From Streptomyces albireticuli (GTDB taxonomy: Bacteria; Actinomycetota; Actinomycetes; Streptomycetales; Streptomycetaceae), in the NCBI RefSeq assembly GCF_021228125.1, contig NZ_JAJQQS010000011.1:186001-250000 (forward strand): 64,000 nucleotides of DNA, read 5' to 3'. Shown piece after piece: positions 28,478 through 36,156 of this stretch. Made by a program: the position numbers and the translations under genes. Position 1 is the first letter of the stretch, and every line of letters starts with the position of its first letter. The notes under the pieces were generated by a model that saw nothing but the letters and a program-made list of their open reading frames with translations, did not search any database and had not been told where the DNA came from.

Positions 28478-30529
28478 TCAGCCACCACCCTTGGTGAGCG
28501 TCGCGGTGGGCCTGCCGCCCCGCACGTCCTCCGAGGCGTAGGCGAGCTTGCCGTCCTTGGCGAGGGTGAAGGTGATCCGCGCCTTGTCCCCGGTGCAGAG
28601 CGGGCTCGGCTTGCCGTCGGAGACCTCGTCCAGGGTGATCCGGGTGGCGGTCGCGGCGGTGAGCGCGGCCTTGCTGCGGCACTCCAGGGCGCCCAGCAGG
28701 GAGTAGGTGGTGGTGGCCACATAGGCGCCCTTGCGGCCGCTGGTGATCACCGCGGTCAGGGTGCCGTTGGGGGTGCCGTCGGCCTGGTGGACCTCGCCGC
28801 TCCAGGTGCCGAGGAACGCCTCGGGCACGGCGGCGGCCGGGGCGTCGGCGTCGAGACCGCCGCCGTCCGACGAACCGGCGGAGGGGGAACCCGCCACCGA
28901 CCCCGGGCTCGCCTTCTCCGCGCTGTCCCCGCTCCCGCCGCCGGGCAGCAGGTCGAGGACGAACACCATCGTGGTGGCGACGGCCAGCGCAGCCGCGACG
29001 GACACCACGAAGGTGCAGCTCAGCTTGCGCCGGCCGGCCCGGCCGCCGCCCGCGGTCGCGGAGAGCGCGAGGCGCTTCTCCACCGGCTCGCCGCCCCGCG
29101 GCGCGTCCGGCCGGCCGGCGGGCCCGGGGCTTCCGGGCGGCCCGGACGCACCGGGACGCACCGGCGCCGGAGGCGGGGCGTCCACGAGACCCTTGCCGTA
29201 CGACGGGTCGGGCGGCCCGAAACCCGCGACGGCCGCGAGGGGCTCCGGGCCGGACACCGCCGGGGACACCATGTCCGCGACCCCGTTCCCGTTCCCGTAC
29301 GAGGCGTCGGGCGGCCCGAAGCCGCCGGGGGCGCCGGGGGCGCCGGAGGTCCCGGGGGCGCCGGAGCCACTGGGGGTCCCAGGGGCGCCTGAAGCGCCGA
29401 CGACCCCGAAGGCCCCGGAGGCCCCGGAGGCCCCGGAGGCCCCGGAGGCCCGAGGAGCACCCGAGCCACCGACGCCCCCAGGGGTCCCAGAAGCGCAAGG
29501 CCCACCGGGGAACCCAGGAGCACCCGAGCCACCGGGGGACCCGGCGGACCCAGAAGCACCCGAGCCACCGGAGTCACCCGATCCCCCGGCGGTCCCGCTC
29601 CCGTCGCCCGCGCCCGGCAGCGGTCCCTCCGCCTCCAGGTCCAGCAGTTCCACGGCCCGCCGGCTGACCCGCTCCAGGAGCGGCGCCGGCAGCCAGCCGT
29701 GCCGCACGAGCGCGCGCACCCCGCCCTCGGGGGCCAGCCGGCCGGCCAGCTCGGCAGGGGCGGGCCGCTCCCCGGGCGCCTTGGCCAGGCACTCCTCCAC
29801 CAGGGCCCGGAGCTCGCCCGTCAGGGCGGGGCCGAGCACCGGTGGCTCGTGGACGACGCGGTAGAGCAGGGCGGCCGAGCTGTCACCCGGGAAGGGCGGC
29901 TCACCGGAGGCGGCGTAGGCCAGGACGGCGCCCAGCGAGAAGACGTCGGCCGCGCCGGTGACCTCCTGACCGAGGATCTGCTCGGGCGACATATAGCCCG
30001 GCGAGCCGATCGAGGCGCCCGTGGCCGTGAGCGAGGCCGTGGCGTCCGTCGCCCGCGCGATCCCGAAGTCGATCAGCCGAGGGCCGTCCAGGGCCAGCAG
30101 GACGTTGGACGGCTTGACGTCGCGGTGCACCAGACCCAGCGCGTGGACCGCGGCCAGCGCCTCCGCGAGACCCGCGCCCAGCGCCCGTACGGTCGGCTCG
30201 GGCTGGGCCCCGGTGTCCCGGACCGCCTCCGTGAGCGAGGGCCCGGCCACATAGCCCGTGGCGACCCAGGGCACGGCGGCGTCCGGGTCGGCGTCCAGCA
30301 CGGGCGCCGTCCAGGCGCCGCCCACCCGGCGCGCGGCCTGGACCTCGCGCCGGAAGCGCGCCCGGAACTGCTCGTCGAGGGCGTAGTGCGGGTGCACGAC
30401 CTTGACGGCGACCGTGCGGCCGCCCGCGCTGCGCCCCAGGTACACCCGCCCCATACCGCCCGCGCCGAGCCGCCCGAGCAGCCGGTACGCGCCTATGACC
30501 TGCGGGTCTTCCGCCAGCAATGGCTGCAT
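28478..30529 (-). CDS. Membrane Ser/Thr protein kinase with collagen-like linker
   Basis: A 683-residue PknB-type (Hanks) kinase. Glycine loop LGAGGMGRVYLG (21-32), catalytic Lys43 in VAVKVV, HRDVKPSN (135-142), DFG (154-156) and GSPGYMSPEQ (175-184) are intact, so activity is expected. Residues ~305-480 are a Gly/Ala/Ser/Pro linker with many GxY triplets. A membrane helix follows (~504-528) after RAGRRKLSC. The extracellular part (~550-683) is a small globular domain with paired Cys (ALECRS, SPLCTG) that may sense a ligand. It is divergent from the esterase gene. No substrate can be inferred. Confidence 0.92.
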   Translation of the reverse strand: MQPLLAEDPQVIGAYRLLGRLGAGGMGRVYLGRSAGGRTVAVKVVHPHYALDEQFRARFRREVQAARRVGGAWTAPVLDADPDAAVPWVATGYVAGPSLTEAVRDTGAQPEPTVRALGAGLAEALAAVHALGLVHRDVKPSNVLLALDGPRLIDFGIARATDATASLTATGASIGSPGYMSPEQILGQEVTGAADVFSLGAVLAYAASGEPPFPGDSSAALLYRVVHEPPVLGPALTGELRALVEECLAKAPGERPAPAELAGRLAPEGGVRALVRHGWLPAPLLERVSRRAVELLDLEAEGPLPGAGDGSGTAGGSGDSGGSGASGSAGSPGGSGAPGFPGGPCASGTPGGVGGSGAPRASGASGASGASGAFGVVGASGAPGTPSGSGAPGTSGAPGAPGGFGPPDASYGNGNGVADMVSPAVSGPEPLAAVAGFGPPDPSYGKGLVDAPPPAPVRPGASGPPGSPGPAGRPDAPRGGEPVEKRLALSATAGGGRAGRRKLSCTFVVSVAAALAVATTMVFVLDLLPGGGSGDSAEKASPGSVAGSPSAGSSDGGGLDADAPAAAVPEAFLGTWSGEVHQADGTPNGTLTAVITSGRKGAYVATTTYSLLGALECRSKAALTAATATRITLDEVSDGKPSPLCTGDKARITFTLAKDGKLAYASEDVRGGRPTATLTKGGG
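29410..29452. repeat. 9-nt tandem repeat in the kinase linker
   Basis: Four full copies and a partial copy of AGGCCCCGG, in frame; on the coding strand they encode the GAS triplets of the Gly-rich linker. Confidence 0.85.
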
Positions 30530-30690
30530 CGGGACCTTCGCCTCCCCCGTCGGGGCCTCCCGGCCCGAATTTCAGCCTATGACTCAATTCACTGGGTGTC
30601 CCAGGAACCCCCGGGCCTGATTCGTCCATCCACCAAGGCGGAACAAACCGTCATGTCCTTCGGGGCAGCAGCATCATCCGGAGCGACGCG

Positions 30691-31800
30691 ATGACGCATT
30701 CGAATCCCCATGGGGCTTACCAGTCCCAAGGCCACCGCCGGGCCTCCCGCGCCAAACGATGGACCATCGTCGTGGCGTCCATAGCCGTGCTCGGGCTGAT
30801 AACCGCCGGCGTCCTGAACTACTTCAAGATCGGCCCGTTCTCGGACAAGGGCAAGCCGGTCACCTTCGGCCAGGACGAGCCGAGCGGCGGCCAGGCCGGC
30901 GGCGCGAACGGCCCGCAGAAGGCGGACTCCAAGGTCCTGATGCCGACGGGCCCCAAGGCGGAGTTCAAGAACACCAGCACCCTCTCGGACGGCACCCAGG
31001 TCGGCGTCACGACCCTGGAGGGCAAGAAGTCCGGCTTCAAGGGCAAGGTGTGGGTCTGGGCGCCCAAGGCGTACAACGACCCGAAGTTCAAGGACCACGG
31101 CTTCCCGGTCCTCGTCGCGCTCCCCGGCGGCCCCGGCTTCCCCAACAACTACTGGATGGACGACGGCGGTCTGCACCTCGAGTCGTCGATCACCAAGTGG
31201 TACAACGAGGGCAAGGGCAAGCCGTTCCTCCTGGCCATGCCGGTCCTCAACCCGAAGCCGGACGACGGCGGCCTGTACTGGGACGGCAGTGACATCCCCG
31301 GCCAGCCGAAGATGGGCACCTGGCTCACCGAGGACGTCCCGGACCTGATGAAGGCCAACTTCCGCACGGTGAAGTCGCGCGACGGCTGGGCCTTCATGGG
31401 CTCCTCCTCCGGCGCCTTCGCCGGCCTCAAGGCCGTCCTGAAGCACCCGGACAAGTTCAAGGCCGTGATCGCCTCCGGCCCGGACATCGTCCCGGACTCC
31501 CCGCTGTGGAAGGGCCACGAGAAGGAGAAGAACGAGAACAACCCCGAGCTGCTGGCGAAGGACCTCATCGCCCGCAAGGGGCCGGACGTCTACCTCGCCT
31601 TCCAGTACGGGTCGAAGGAGAGCAGCGTCATCCCGCATGTGGACAAGTTCATCGCGACGTACGGCAACAAGGGGCCGGTGCACACCAACCTGCAGGTGAT
31701 CCAGGGTGGTAGCCACAACGCGAAGACGTACATCCAGGGGATGGACGCGAGCAGCATGAAGTGGATCAGCGATCACATGGAGGGGCCGGTCGCGCCCTGA
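30691..31800 (+). CDS. Membrane-anchored alpha/beta-hydrolase (putative esterase, D-family/antigen 85-like)
   Basis: A 369-residue protein with a cytoplasmic basic N-terminus, one membrane helix (~24-42) and an external alpha/beta-hydrolase domain of the putative-esterase type. The nucleophile elbow is MGSSSGAFAG (Ser239), an oxyanion-type segment LVALPGGPGFPNNYW lies near 141-155, and the catalytic His is probably in GGSHNAKTY near the C-terminus. ATG with GGAG 7 nt upstream. Codon use is rich in Lys/Pro/Gly. It is divergent from the kinase gene across 160 bp. The substrate is unknown; actinobacterial homologues act on cell-envelope esters. Confidence 0.8.
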   Translation: MTHSNPHGAYQSQGHRRASRAKRWTIVVASIAVLGLITAGVLNYFKIGPFSDKGKPVTFGQDEPSGGQAGGANGPQKADSKVLMPTGPKAEFKNTSTLSDGTQVGVTTLEGKKSGFKGKVWVWAPKAYNDPKFKDHGFPVLVALPGGPGFPNNYWMDDGGLHLESSITKWYNEGKGKPFLLAMPVLNPKPDDGGLYWDGSDIPGQPKMGTWLTEDVPDLMKANFRTVKSRDGWAFMGSSSGAFAGLKAVLKHPDKFKAVIASGPDIVPDSPLWKGHEKEKNENNPELLAKDLIARKGPDVYLAFQYGSKESSVIPHVDKFIATYGNKGPVHTNLQVIQGGSHNAKTYIQGMDASSMKWISDHMEGPVAP

Positions 31801-31828
31801 TGTGACGCGGGGGGGGTGGGGCGGGTGG

Positions 31829-32063
31829 GGTGCCGCTGCGCGGGGCCTTTCCCCAGCCCCGCCCCTTCCCGCTGTGTCCGACGTGCGGCTCCGCCGCGTG
31901 GCGGGGGCAAGCCCCCGGACCCCCTTTCCGCGCTGACGCGCGGTGTCCTCAATCGCCGGACGGGCTGATTTTCAGCCCGTCCGGCGATTGAGGACCGGGG
32001 TCCGGGGCGGAGCCCCGGTTCGGGAAGGGGCGGGTAGGGGACAAAGCCCCGCGCAGCGGCACC
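31829..32063. repeat. Large imperfect inverted repeat of dispersed Streptomyces type
   Basis: 43-nt arms at 31829-31871 and 32021-32063 are near-perfect inverted complements (both carry GGTGCCGCTGCGCGGGGC or its complement). They enclose a perfect 23-bp hairpin. A hexanucleotide CCCGCA-like run continues to about 32086. Sequences of this kind recur between genes in many Streptomyces genomes, as I recall. Confidence 0.8.
31946..31994. terminator. Perfect 23-bp hairpin with TTT loop
   Basis: Stem 31946-31968 with 31972-31994 and a 3-nt loop. It lies between convergent genes (esterase and mqnA) and can serve as a bidirectional terminator. The right arm recurs, eroded, at 36040-36063. Confidence 0.8.
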
Positions 32064-32150
32064 CGCACCCGCACCCCCACCCGCACAACCCCACGGCCCC
32101 GGCCCGGCCTGTTCCCCCGGGCCGGCCCGCCGTGCCCCGCCCCGGCCCCT

Positions 32151-33002
32151 TCAACGCCGCAGCAATTCCACCCGCACATTCGCCGGGAACCCCGTCGTCG
32201 CCCCCGTCCGCCGCGCGAACTCCGTCACGCCCGCCAGCTGCTCCGGCCCGAAGCGGAAGTCCAGCGTCGTGAAGTAGCGCTCCAGCAGCTCCGCGTCGAA
32301 GGCCTCCCAGCGGGCCGCCTGCTCGGCCACCTTCCCGACCTCGTCCAGTGAGACGTCACGGGAGGCGAGGAACGCCTCGTGGACCTGGCGGACGATGTGC
32401 GGCTCCCGGGCCAGGTAGTCCCGGCGCACGGCCCACACCGCGAAGACGAACGGCAGCCCCGTCCACTCCTTCCACATCGCGCCCAGGTCGTGCACCTCCA
32501 GCCCCAGCCGGGGCGCGTCGTGCAGCGAGGCCCGCAGGGCGGCGTCGCCGATGAGGACGGCGGCGTCGGCCTCCTGCATCATCAGGCTCAGATCGGGCGG
32601 GCAGGTGTAGTAGTCCGGCGTCACTCCGTACCGCTCCGCGAGGAGCAGCTGCGCGAGGCGTACGGACGTCCGCGAGGTGGAGCCGAGCGCGACCCGCGCC
32701 CCGTCCAGCTTGTCCAGCGGCAGCTGCGAGACGATCACACAGGACATCACCGGGCCGTCGCAGCCCACCGCGATGTCCGGCAGTGCGACGAGGTCCTCGG
32801 CGTTCCGCAGGAACTCGACCAGGGTGACCGGACCGATGTCCAGGTCGCCGCGGATCAGCCGCTCGCTGAGCTTCTCGGGGGTGTCCTTGGTGAGGTCCAG
32901 GTCGAGCAGCGTGCCGGTACGGGCGAGCCCCCAGTAGAGGGGAAGACAGTTGAGGAACTGGATGTGGCCGACGCGGGGGCGGGCTGAGGCTGAATTGTCC
33001 AC
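32151..33002 (-). CDS. mqnA: Chorismate dehydratase (first futalosine-pathway enzyme)
   Basis: A 283-residue periplasmic-binding-protein-like enzyme that dehydrates chorismate to 3-enolpyruvylbenzoate. Family blocks are VGHIQFLNCLPLYWGL at the start, IGPVTLVEFLRNAEDL, GSTSRTSVRLAQLLL, and GLPFVFAVWAVRRDYL. There is no signal peptide. GTG start at 33002 with a weak ribosome site. mqnB and mqnD are not in this window, consistent with the split arrangement in Streptomyces. Transcribed toward the esterase gene and separated from it by the 23-bp hairpin. Confidence 0.93.
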   Translation of the reverse strand: MDNSASARPRVGHIQFLNCLPLYWGLARTGTLLDLDLTKDTPEKLSERLIRGDLDIGPVTLVEFLRNAEDLVALPDIAVGCDGPVMSCVIVSQLPLDKLDGARVALGSTSRTSVRLAQLLLAERYGVTPDYYTCPPDLSLMMQEADAAVLIGDAALRASLHDAPRLGLEVHDLGAMWKEWTGLPFVFAVWAVRRDYLAREPHIVRQVHEAFLASRDVSLDEVGKVAEQAARWEAFDAELLERYFTTLDFRFGPEQLAGVTEFARRTGATTGFPANVRVELLRR

Positions 33003-33311
33003 ATCCGGAGGCTAGCCCCGGGCGGCGGGGTCCGCCGCGCGGGGGTGCGCGGCGCGGGAGCGGGCGGCGCGGGAGCGGGCGGCCGACGGCCCGGCAGAGG
33101 GCCGGTCGTGGGACGGGCCCGGGCCTCTTCCCCGACGGCTCCGGGACCAGCCCGGAAGCACCCCGGGGGCGCGGGTCCGGGGGCGGTCCGGAAGCGGCTC
33201 GGAAGCCGTCCGGAACCGGTCCCGCGACCGGCTCTACAACCGGTGCCCGACCGTCGATCTTTTCCGGCCCGGAGAGCGGGAAAACCATCCGACAGCGTGA
33301 TCTTCGACTCT
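33003..33311. other. Intergenic region between mqnA and the cold-shock gene
   Basis: About 310 bp, very G/C-rich, with a 15-nt direct duplication (GGCGCGGGAGCGGG at 33051 and 33066). No gene is seen; promoters for divergent mqnA and the cold-shock gene should lie here. Confidence 0.5.
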
Positions 33312-33340
33312 TTCCCAGTGAGAACCTCGCGTGCTAGGCT
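33312..33340 (+). promoter_or_regulatory. Candidate promoter of the cold-shock gene
   Basis: TTCCCA (33312-33317), 17-nt spacer, TAGGCT (33335-33340). The predicted start would give a leader of about 125 nt. Confidence 0.45.
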
Positions 33341-33377
33341 CGCCGCAAGTTGCAGTTTGGTTTCCCTTGCAGTACAG

Positions 33378-33406
33378 AGCCTGCGGAGCATGTGACCCCG
33401 CAGGCT
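33378..33406 (+). promoter_or_regulatory. Terminator-like hairpin in the cold-shock leader
   Basis: A 9-bp stem AGCCTGCGG/CCGCAGGCT with an 11-nt loop, followed by TTTGTAGTTTT, located 66 nt before the ATG. It resembles an intrinsic terminator or attenuator inside the 5' UTR. Confidence 0.55.
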
Positions 33407-33471
33407 TTTGTAGTTTTCAGACTTCTCGCAGGTTCTGGAGCAGGGCAACCCTTTGGCCCAAGGAGGGCTTT

Positions 33472-33675
33472 ATGGCTACCGGAACCGTGAAGTGGTTCAA
33501 CGCTGAAAAGGGCTTTGGCTTCATCGCCCAGGACGGCGGGGGCCCCGACGTCTTCGTCCACTACTCCGCGATCAACGCTGCTGGCTTCCGCTCCCTCGAG
33601 GAGAACCAGCACGTGACCTTCGACGTCACGCAGGGCCCGAAGGGCCCGCAGGCGGAGAACGTCACCCCGCAGTAG
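33472..33675 (+). CDS. cspB: Cold-shock domain protein
   Basis: A 67-residue CspA-family RNA/DNA-binding protein (beta-barrel). The start MATGTVKWFNAEKGFGFI carries RNP1 (KGFGFI) and RNP2 is VFVHYS. A perfect AAGGAGG lies 4-5 nt before the ATG. It acts as an RNA chaperone under cold or growth change. A long leader with a hairpin suggests post-transcriptional control. Two terminator hairpins follow. It resembles the Streptomyces 7-kDa cold-shock proteins; which paralogue it is cannot be decided here. Confidence 0.95.
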   Translation: MATGTVKWFNAEKGFGFIAQDGGGPDVFVHYSAINAAGFRSLEENQHVTFDVTQGPKGPQAENVTPQ

Positions 33676-33680
33676 TCACC

Positions 33681-33705
33681 CCACCGGATCGTCATGATCC
33701 GGTGG
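33681..33705 (+). terminator. Terminator hairpin after the cold-shock gene
   Basis: A perfect 10-bp stem CCACCGGATC/GATCCGGTGG with a GTCAT loop, 5 nt after the stop codon. Confidence 0.7.
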
Positions 33706-33745
33706 AGCTGCCGCACCGACCGATCGCGGTCGCTTGCTGTACCCA

Positions 33746-33797
33746 AGGAGCCCTGCCCCCCGCCTTCTCCGGCGAAGTGGCAGGGCTCCTGCTTTTT
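33746..33797. terminator. Rho-independent terminator with T-tract
   Basis: A 12-bp stem AGGAGCCCTGCC/GGCAGGGCTCCT followed by GCTTTTT; it sits between the convergent cold-shock and acyl-CoA synthetase genes. Confidence 0.8.
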
Positions 33798-33843
33798 CAC
33801 TTCCTGTTCGCCCGGCTTTCACTTAAACGTGAAATCCTGACGC

Positions 33844-36015
33844 TTATTTATCACTTCTGATCGAACCGTGTGAGTAGAGGGCGTCTATCTCGCTCGCGTA
33901 GCGTTCGGAGATCACCGCCCGGCGCACTTTCAGGGTGGGCGTCAATGATCCGTCGGCCACCGTGAAGTCGCCGTCGATAATCGCGAACGCGCGAATCCGG
34001 GCGGGCCCGGAGAGCTGCGCGTTCGCCACGTCGACCGCCTCCTGGCACAACGTCCGTACGGCAGGGTGTCCGGCCGGCCGGGACAGGGGTGCCAGGCCCT
34101 CGCGCTCCGCCCACGCGGCGATCTCCTCGGCGTCCAGCGTGAGCAGCGCGACCGGGTACGGCCGCCGGTCCCCGATCATGATCGCCCGGGAGATCCAGCG
34201 TGACTGCTGGAGAGCGAACTCGACCGGCGCGGGCGCGAGGTTCTTCCCGCCCGAGGTGATGACGAGGTCCTTCTTCCGGCCGGTGATCTTCAGGAAGCCG
34301 TCACCGTCGAAGGCCCCCACGTCGCCGGTGTGCAGCCAGCCGTCCGGGTCCAGCACCCCGGCGGTCGCCTCCGGGGCCCCGTGGTAGCCGGCGAAGATCC
34401 CCGGGCCGCGGGCCAGCACCTCGCCGTCCTCGGCTATCCGCACCTCGCAGCAGTCCACCGGCCTGCCCACCGTCCCGGGCCGCAGCCCGCCCGGGTGGCT
34501 GATCGTGATCACCCCGCTCGACTCCGTCATGCCGTAACCCTCGAAGACCGGGATGCCGCAGGCCCGCAGGAACTCCATGGCACGCGGGGCGATCGGCGCG
34601 GCCCCGGTGATCGCCACCCGCAGCCGGCCGCCGAAGGCCGCCCGGACGGGCGCGAAGAGGTTCTCGTCCGCCTCCCTCCAGGCCGTGAGCAGCGCGCCGC
34701 CGGGTTCCGCGCCCCGGGCGCGCAGCTCGGCGACCTCCAGGCCGGTGCGTATCGCCGCGTCGAAGCGGGCCCGCGCCTCGGGCCCCCGGGACTCGGCCGC
34801 CGACAGCACCCCCGCGTGGACCTTCTCGAAGAGCCGGGGCACGGAGGGCAGATGCGTCGGGCGGACCTCGGGCAGCTCGGCGATGACGTCCCGGACGCTG
34901 CCGCCGAAGTAGCAGAGCGTGCGGCCCTGGACGAGCGACGACTGCTGGGCGAGCTGGGCGAAGACATGGGCGAGCGGGAGGTAGAGGTAGAGGACGTCGC
35001 CCTCCTCGCTGCCCAGTAACGCGGCGGAGGCGTCGTCGACGACGGCGAGGTTGGCGTGCGTGAGCCGGCAGCCCTTGGGCGGGCCGGTGGTGCCGGAGGT
35101 GTAGACGAGGGAACACAGGTCCTCGGGCGCCCGGGACGCGGCCCGCGCGAGCAGCTCCTCGACCGGCGCGGGGTCGGGCAGCGCGTCCAGAACGAGGGCG
35201 GCGGTGTCGCGCGAGCCGGAGGAGAAGGCGTCACCGCCGGCCACGCCCCGGGCGGCCGCGCCGTCACCGCGCGGGCCCTGGGCGAACGCGCCCCCGCCGA
35301 TGCCCGGGACGGCCGGACCCCCGTCACGCGCACCCTGGTCGAACGCGCCGCCCACCCCGCCGTCGCGGACGGCCGGGCCGCCGCCACGAGCGCCCTGACC
35401 GAACGCGCCCCCGTCACGCACACCCTGGTCGAACGCGCCGCCCACCCCGCCGTCGCGGACGGTCGGGCCGCCGCCACGAGCGTCCTGACCGAACACGCCC
35501 CCGTCACGCACACCCTGGACGATCGCGTCGCCGCCCTCGCCCGGGGCACCCGCCCCCTCCCTCTCCCCCTCCTCCATCAGCACCACGTGCCGCAGTTCCG
35601 GCAGCTTCGCCCTGACCGCCGTCACCCGCTCCGCCTGCGCGGCGTCCTCGCAGATCACCACCGACGCCGCCGAGTCGGCCAGCACCCAGACCAGCTCCTC
35701 CTCCCCCGCCGTGGGGTAGACCGGCACGATCACCGCCCCCGCGGCCAGCGCCCCGAAGTACGCGCGGGTCCACTCCGGCCGGGTCTCGGCGAGGATCGCC
35801 ACCCGGTCGTCGGGCCGCACCCCCAGCGCCAGGAGCCCGCACCCCACCGCCCGTACGGACTCGCGCAGGGCCGTGTAGCCGACATCGGTCCAGCCCCGGC
35901 CGCCGCCCTCCCCGCCCCCGCCGCGGGACCGGAACCGCAAGGCCGGTGCCCCGCCGTACCGTTCGGCGGCCCACTCCGTGAGAACCGCGAGCGTGCGGGG
36001 TCGTTGCCGCGACAT
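33844..36015 (-). CDS. fadD: Long-chain acyl-CoA synthetase with repeat insertion
   Basis: A 723-residue AMP-forming acyl-CoA synthetase of the FadD15 type. The P-loop is SLVYTSGTTGPPKG (~302-315); GYGMTESSGVITISHPGG, DGWLHTGDVGAFDGDGFLKITGRKKDLV and the C-terminal lysine region are intact. It activates fatty acids to acyl-CoA through an acyl-adenylate. Relatives are near 600 residues; the excess is a Gly/Arg/Asp-rich insert (~152-272) just before the P-loop, built on a 30-residue tandem repeat. ATG at 36015 with GGGAGG 4 nt upstream; stop is TAA. Divergent from an AraC regulator. Confidence 0.9.
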   Translation of the reverse strand: MSRQRPRTLAVLTEWAAERYGGAPALRFRSRGGGGEGGGRGWTDVGYTALRESVRAVGCGLLALGVRPDDRVAILAETRPEWTRAYFGALAAGAVIVPVYPTAGEEELVWVLADSAASVVICEDAAQAERVTAVRAKLPELRHVVLMEEGEREGAGAPGEGGDAIVQGVRDGGVFGQDARGGGPTVRDGGVGGAFDQGVRDGGAFGQGARGGGPAVRDGGVGGAFDQGARDGGPAVPGIGGGAFAQGPRGDGAAARGVAGGDAFSSGSRDTAALVLDALPDPAPVEELLARAASRAPEDLCSLVYTSGTTGPPKGCRLTHANLAVVDDASAALLGSEEGDVLYLYLPLAHVFAQLAQQSSLVQGRTLCYFGGSVRDVIAELPEVRPTHLPSVPRLFEKVHAGVLSAAESRGPEARARFDAAIRTGLEVAELRARGAEPGGALLTAWREADENLFAPVRAAFGGRLRVAITGAAPIAPRAMEFLRACGIPVFEGYGMTESSGVITISHPGGLRPGTVGRPVDCCEVRIAEDGEVLARGPGIFAGYHGAPEATAGVLDPDGWLHTGDVGAFDGDGFLKITGRKKDLVITSGGKNLAPAPVEFALQQSRWISRAIMIGDRRPYPVALLTLDAEEIAAWAEREGLAPLSRPAGHPAVRTLCQEAVDVANAQLSGPARIRAFAIIDGDFTVADGSLTPTLKVRRAVISERYASEIDALYSHGSIRSDK
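35331..35510. repeat. 90-nt in-frame minisatellite inside fadD
   Basis: Two tandem 90-nt units (35331-35420 and 35421-35510), differing at 3 positions, followed by the start of a third. Each encodes 30 residues beginning VRDGGxFGQxARGGG. Confidence 0.9.
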
Positions 36016-36039
36016 GACGCCTCCCAAAAAGCTCGAAAC

Positions 36040-36063
36040 TCAAGCCTGTCCGGCCATTGAGGA
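36040..36063. repeat. Eroded half copy of the 23-bp hairpin element
   Basis: Matches the right arm of the hairpin at 31972-31994 with two substitutions and one inserted A; the left arm is absent. Confidence 0.65.
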
Positions 36064-36082
36064 CATCCATGACGCTAAGAAC

Positions 36083-36107
36083 CCGGTCAGACATTCGACA
36101 TGACCGG
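36083..36107. promoter_or_regulatory. Inverted repeat in the fadD-araC divergent promoter
   Basis: CCGGTCA and TGACCGG arms, perfect over 7 bp with an 11-bp spacer, 50 bp before the regulator's ATG. A plausible operator for the AraC protein. Confidence 0.5.
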
Positions 36108-36156
36108 AACCGTCAGCACCGCTGACCCCAACGCTCAACCGGGCTAACGTCGTCGC

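Noticed and set aside
33051..33079. 15-nt direct duplication upstream of mqnA
   Set aside because: Two copies of a very GC-rich unit in Streptomyces DNA are close to chance expectation.
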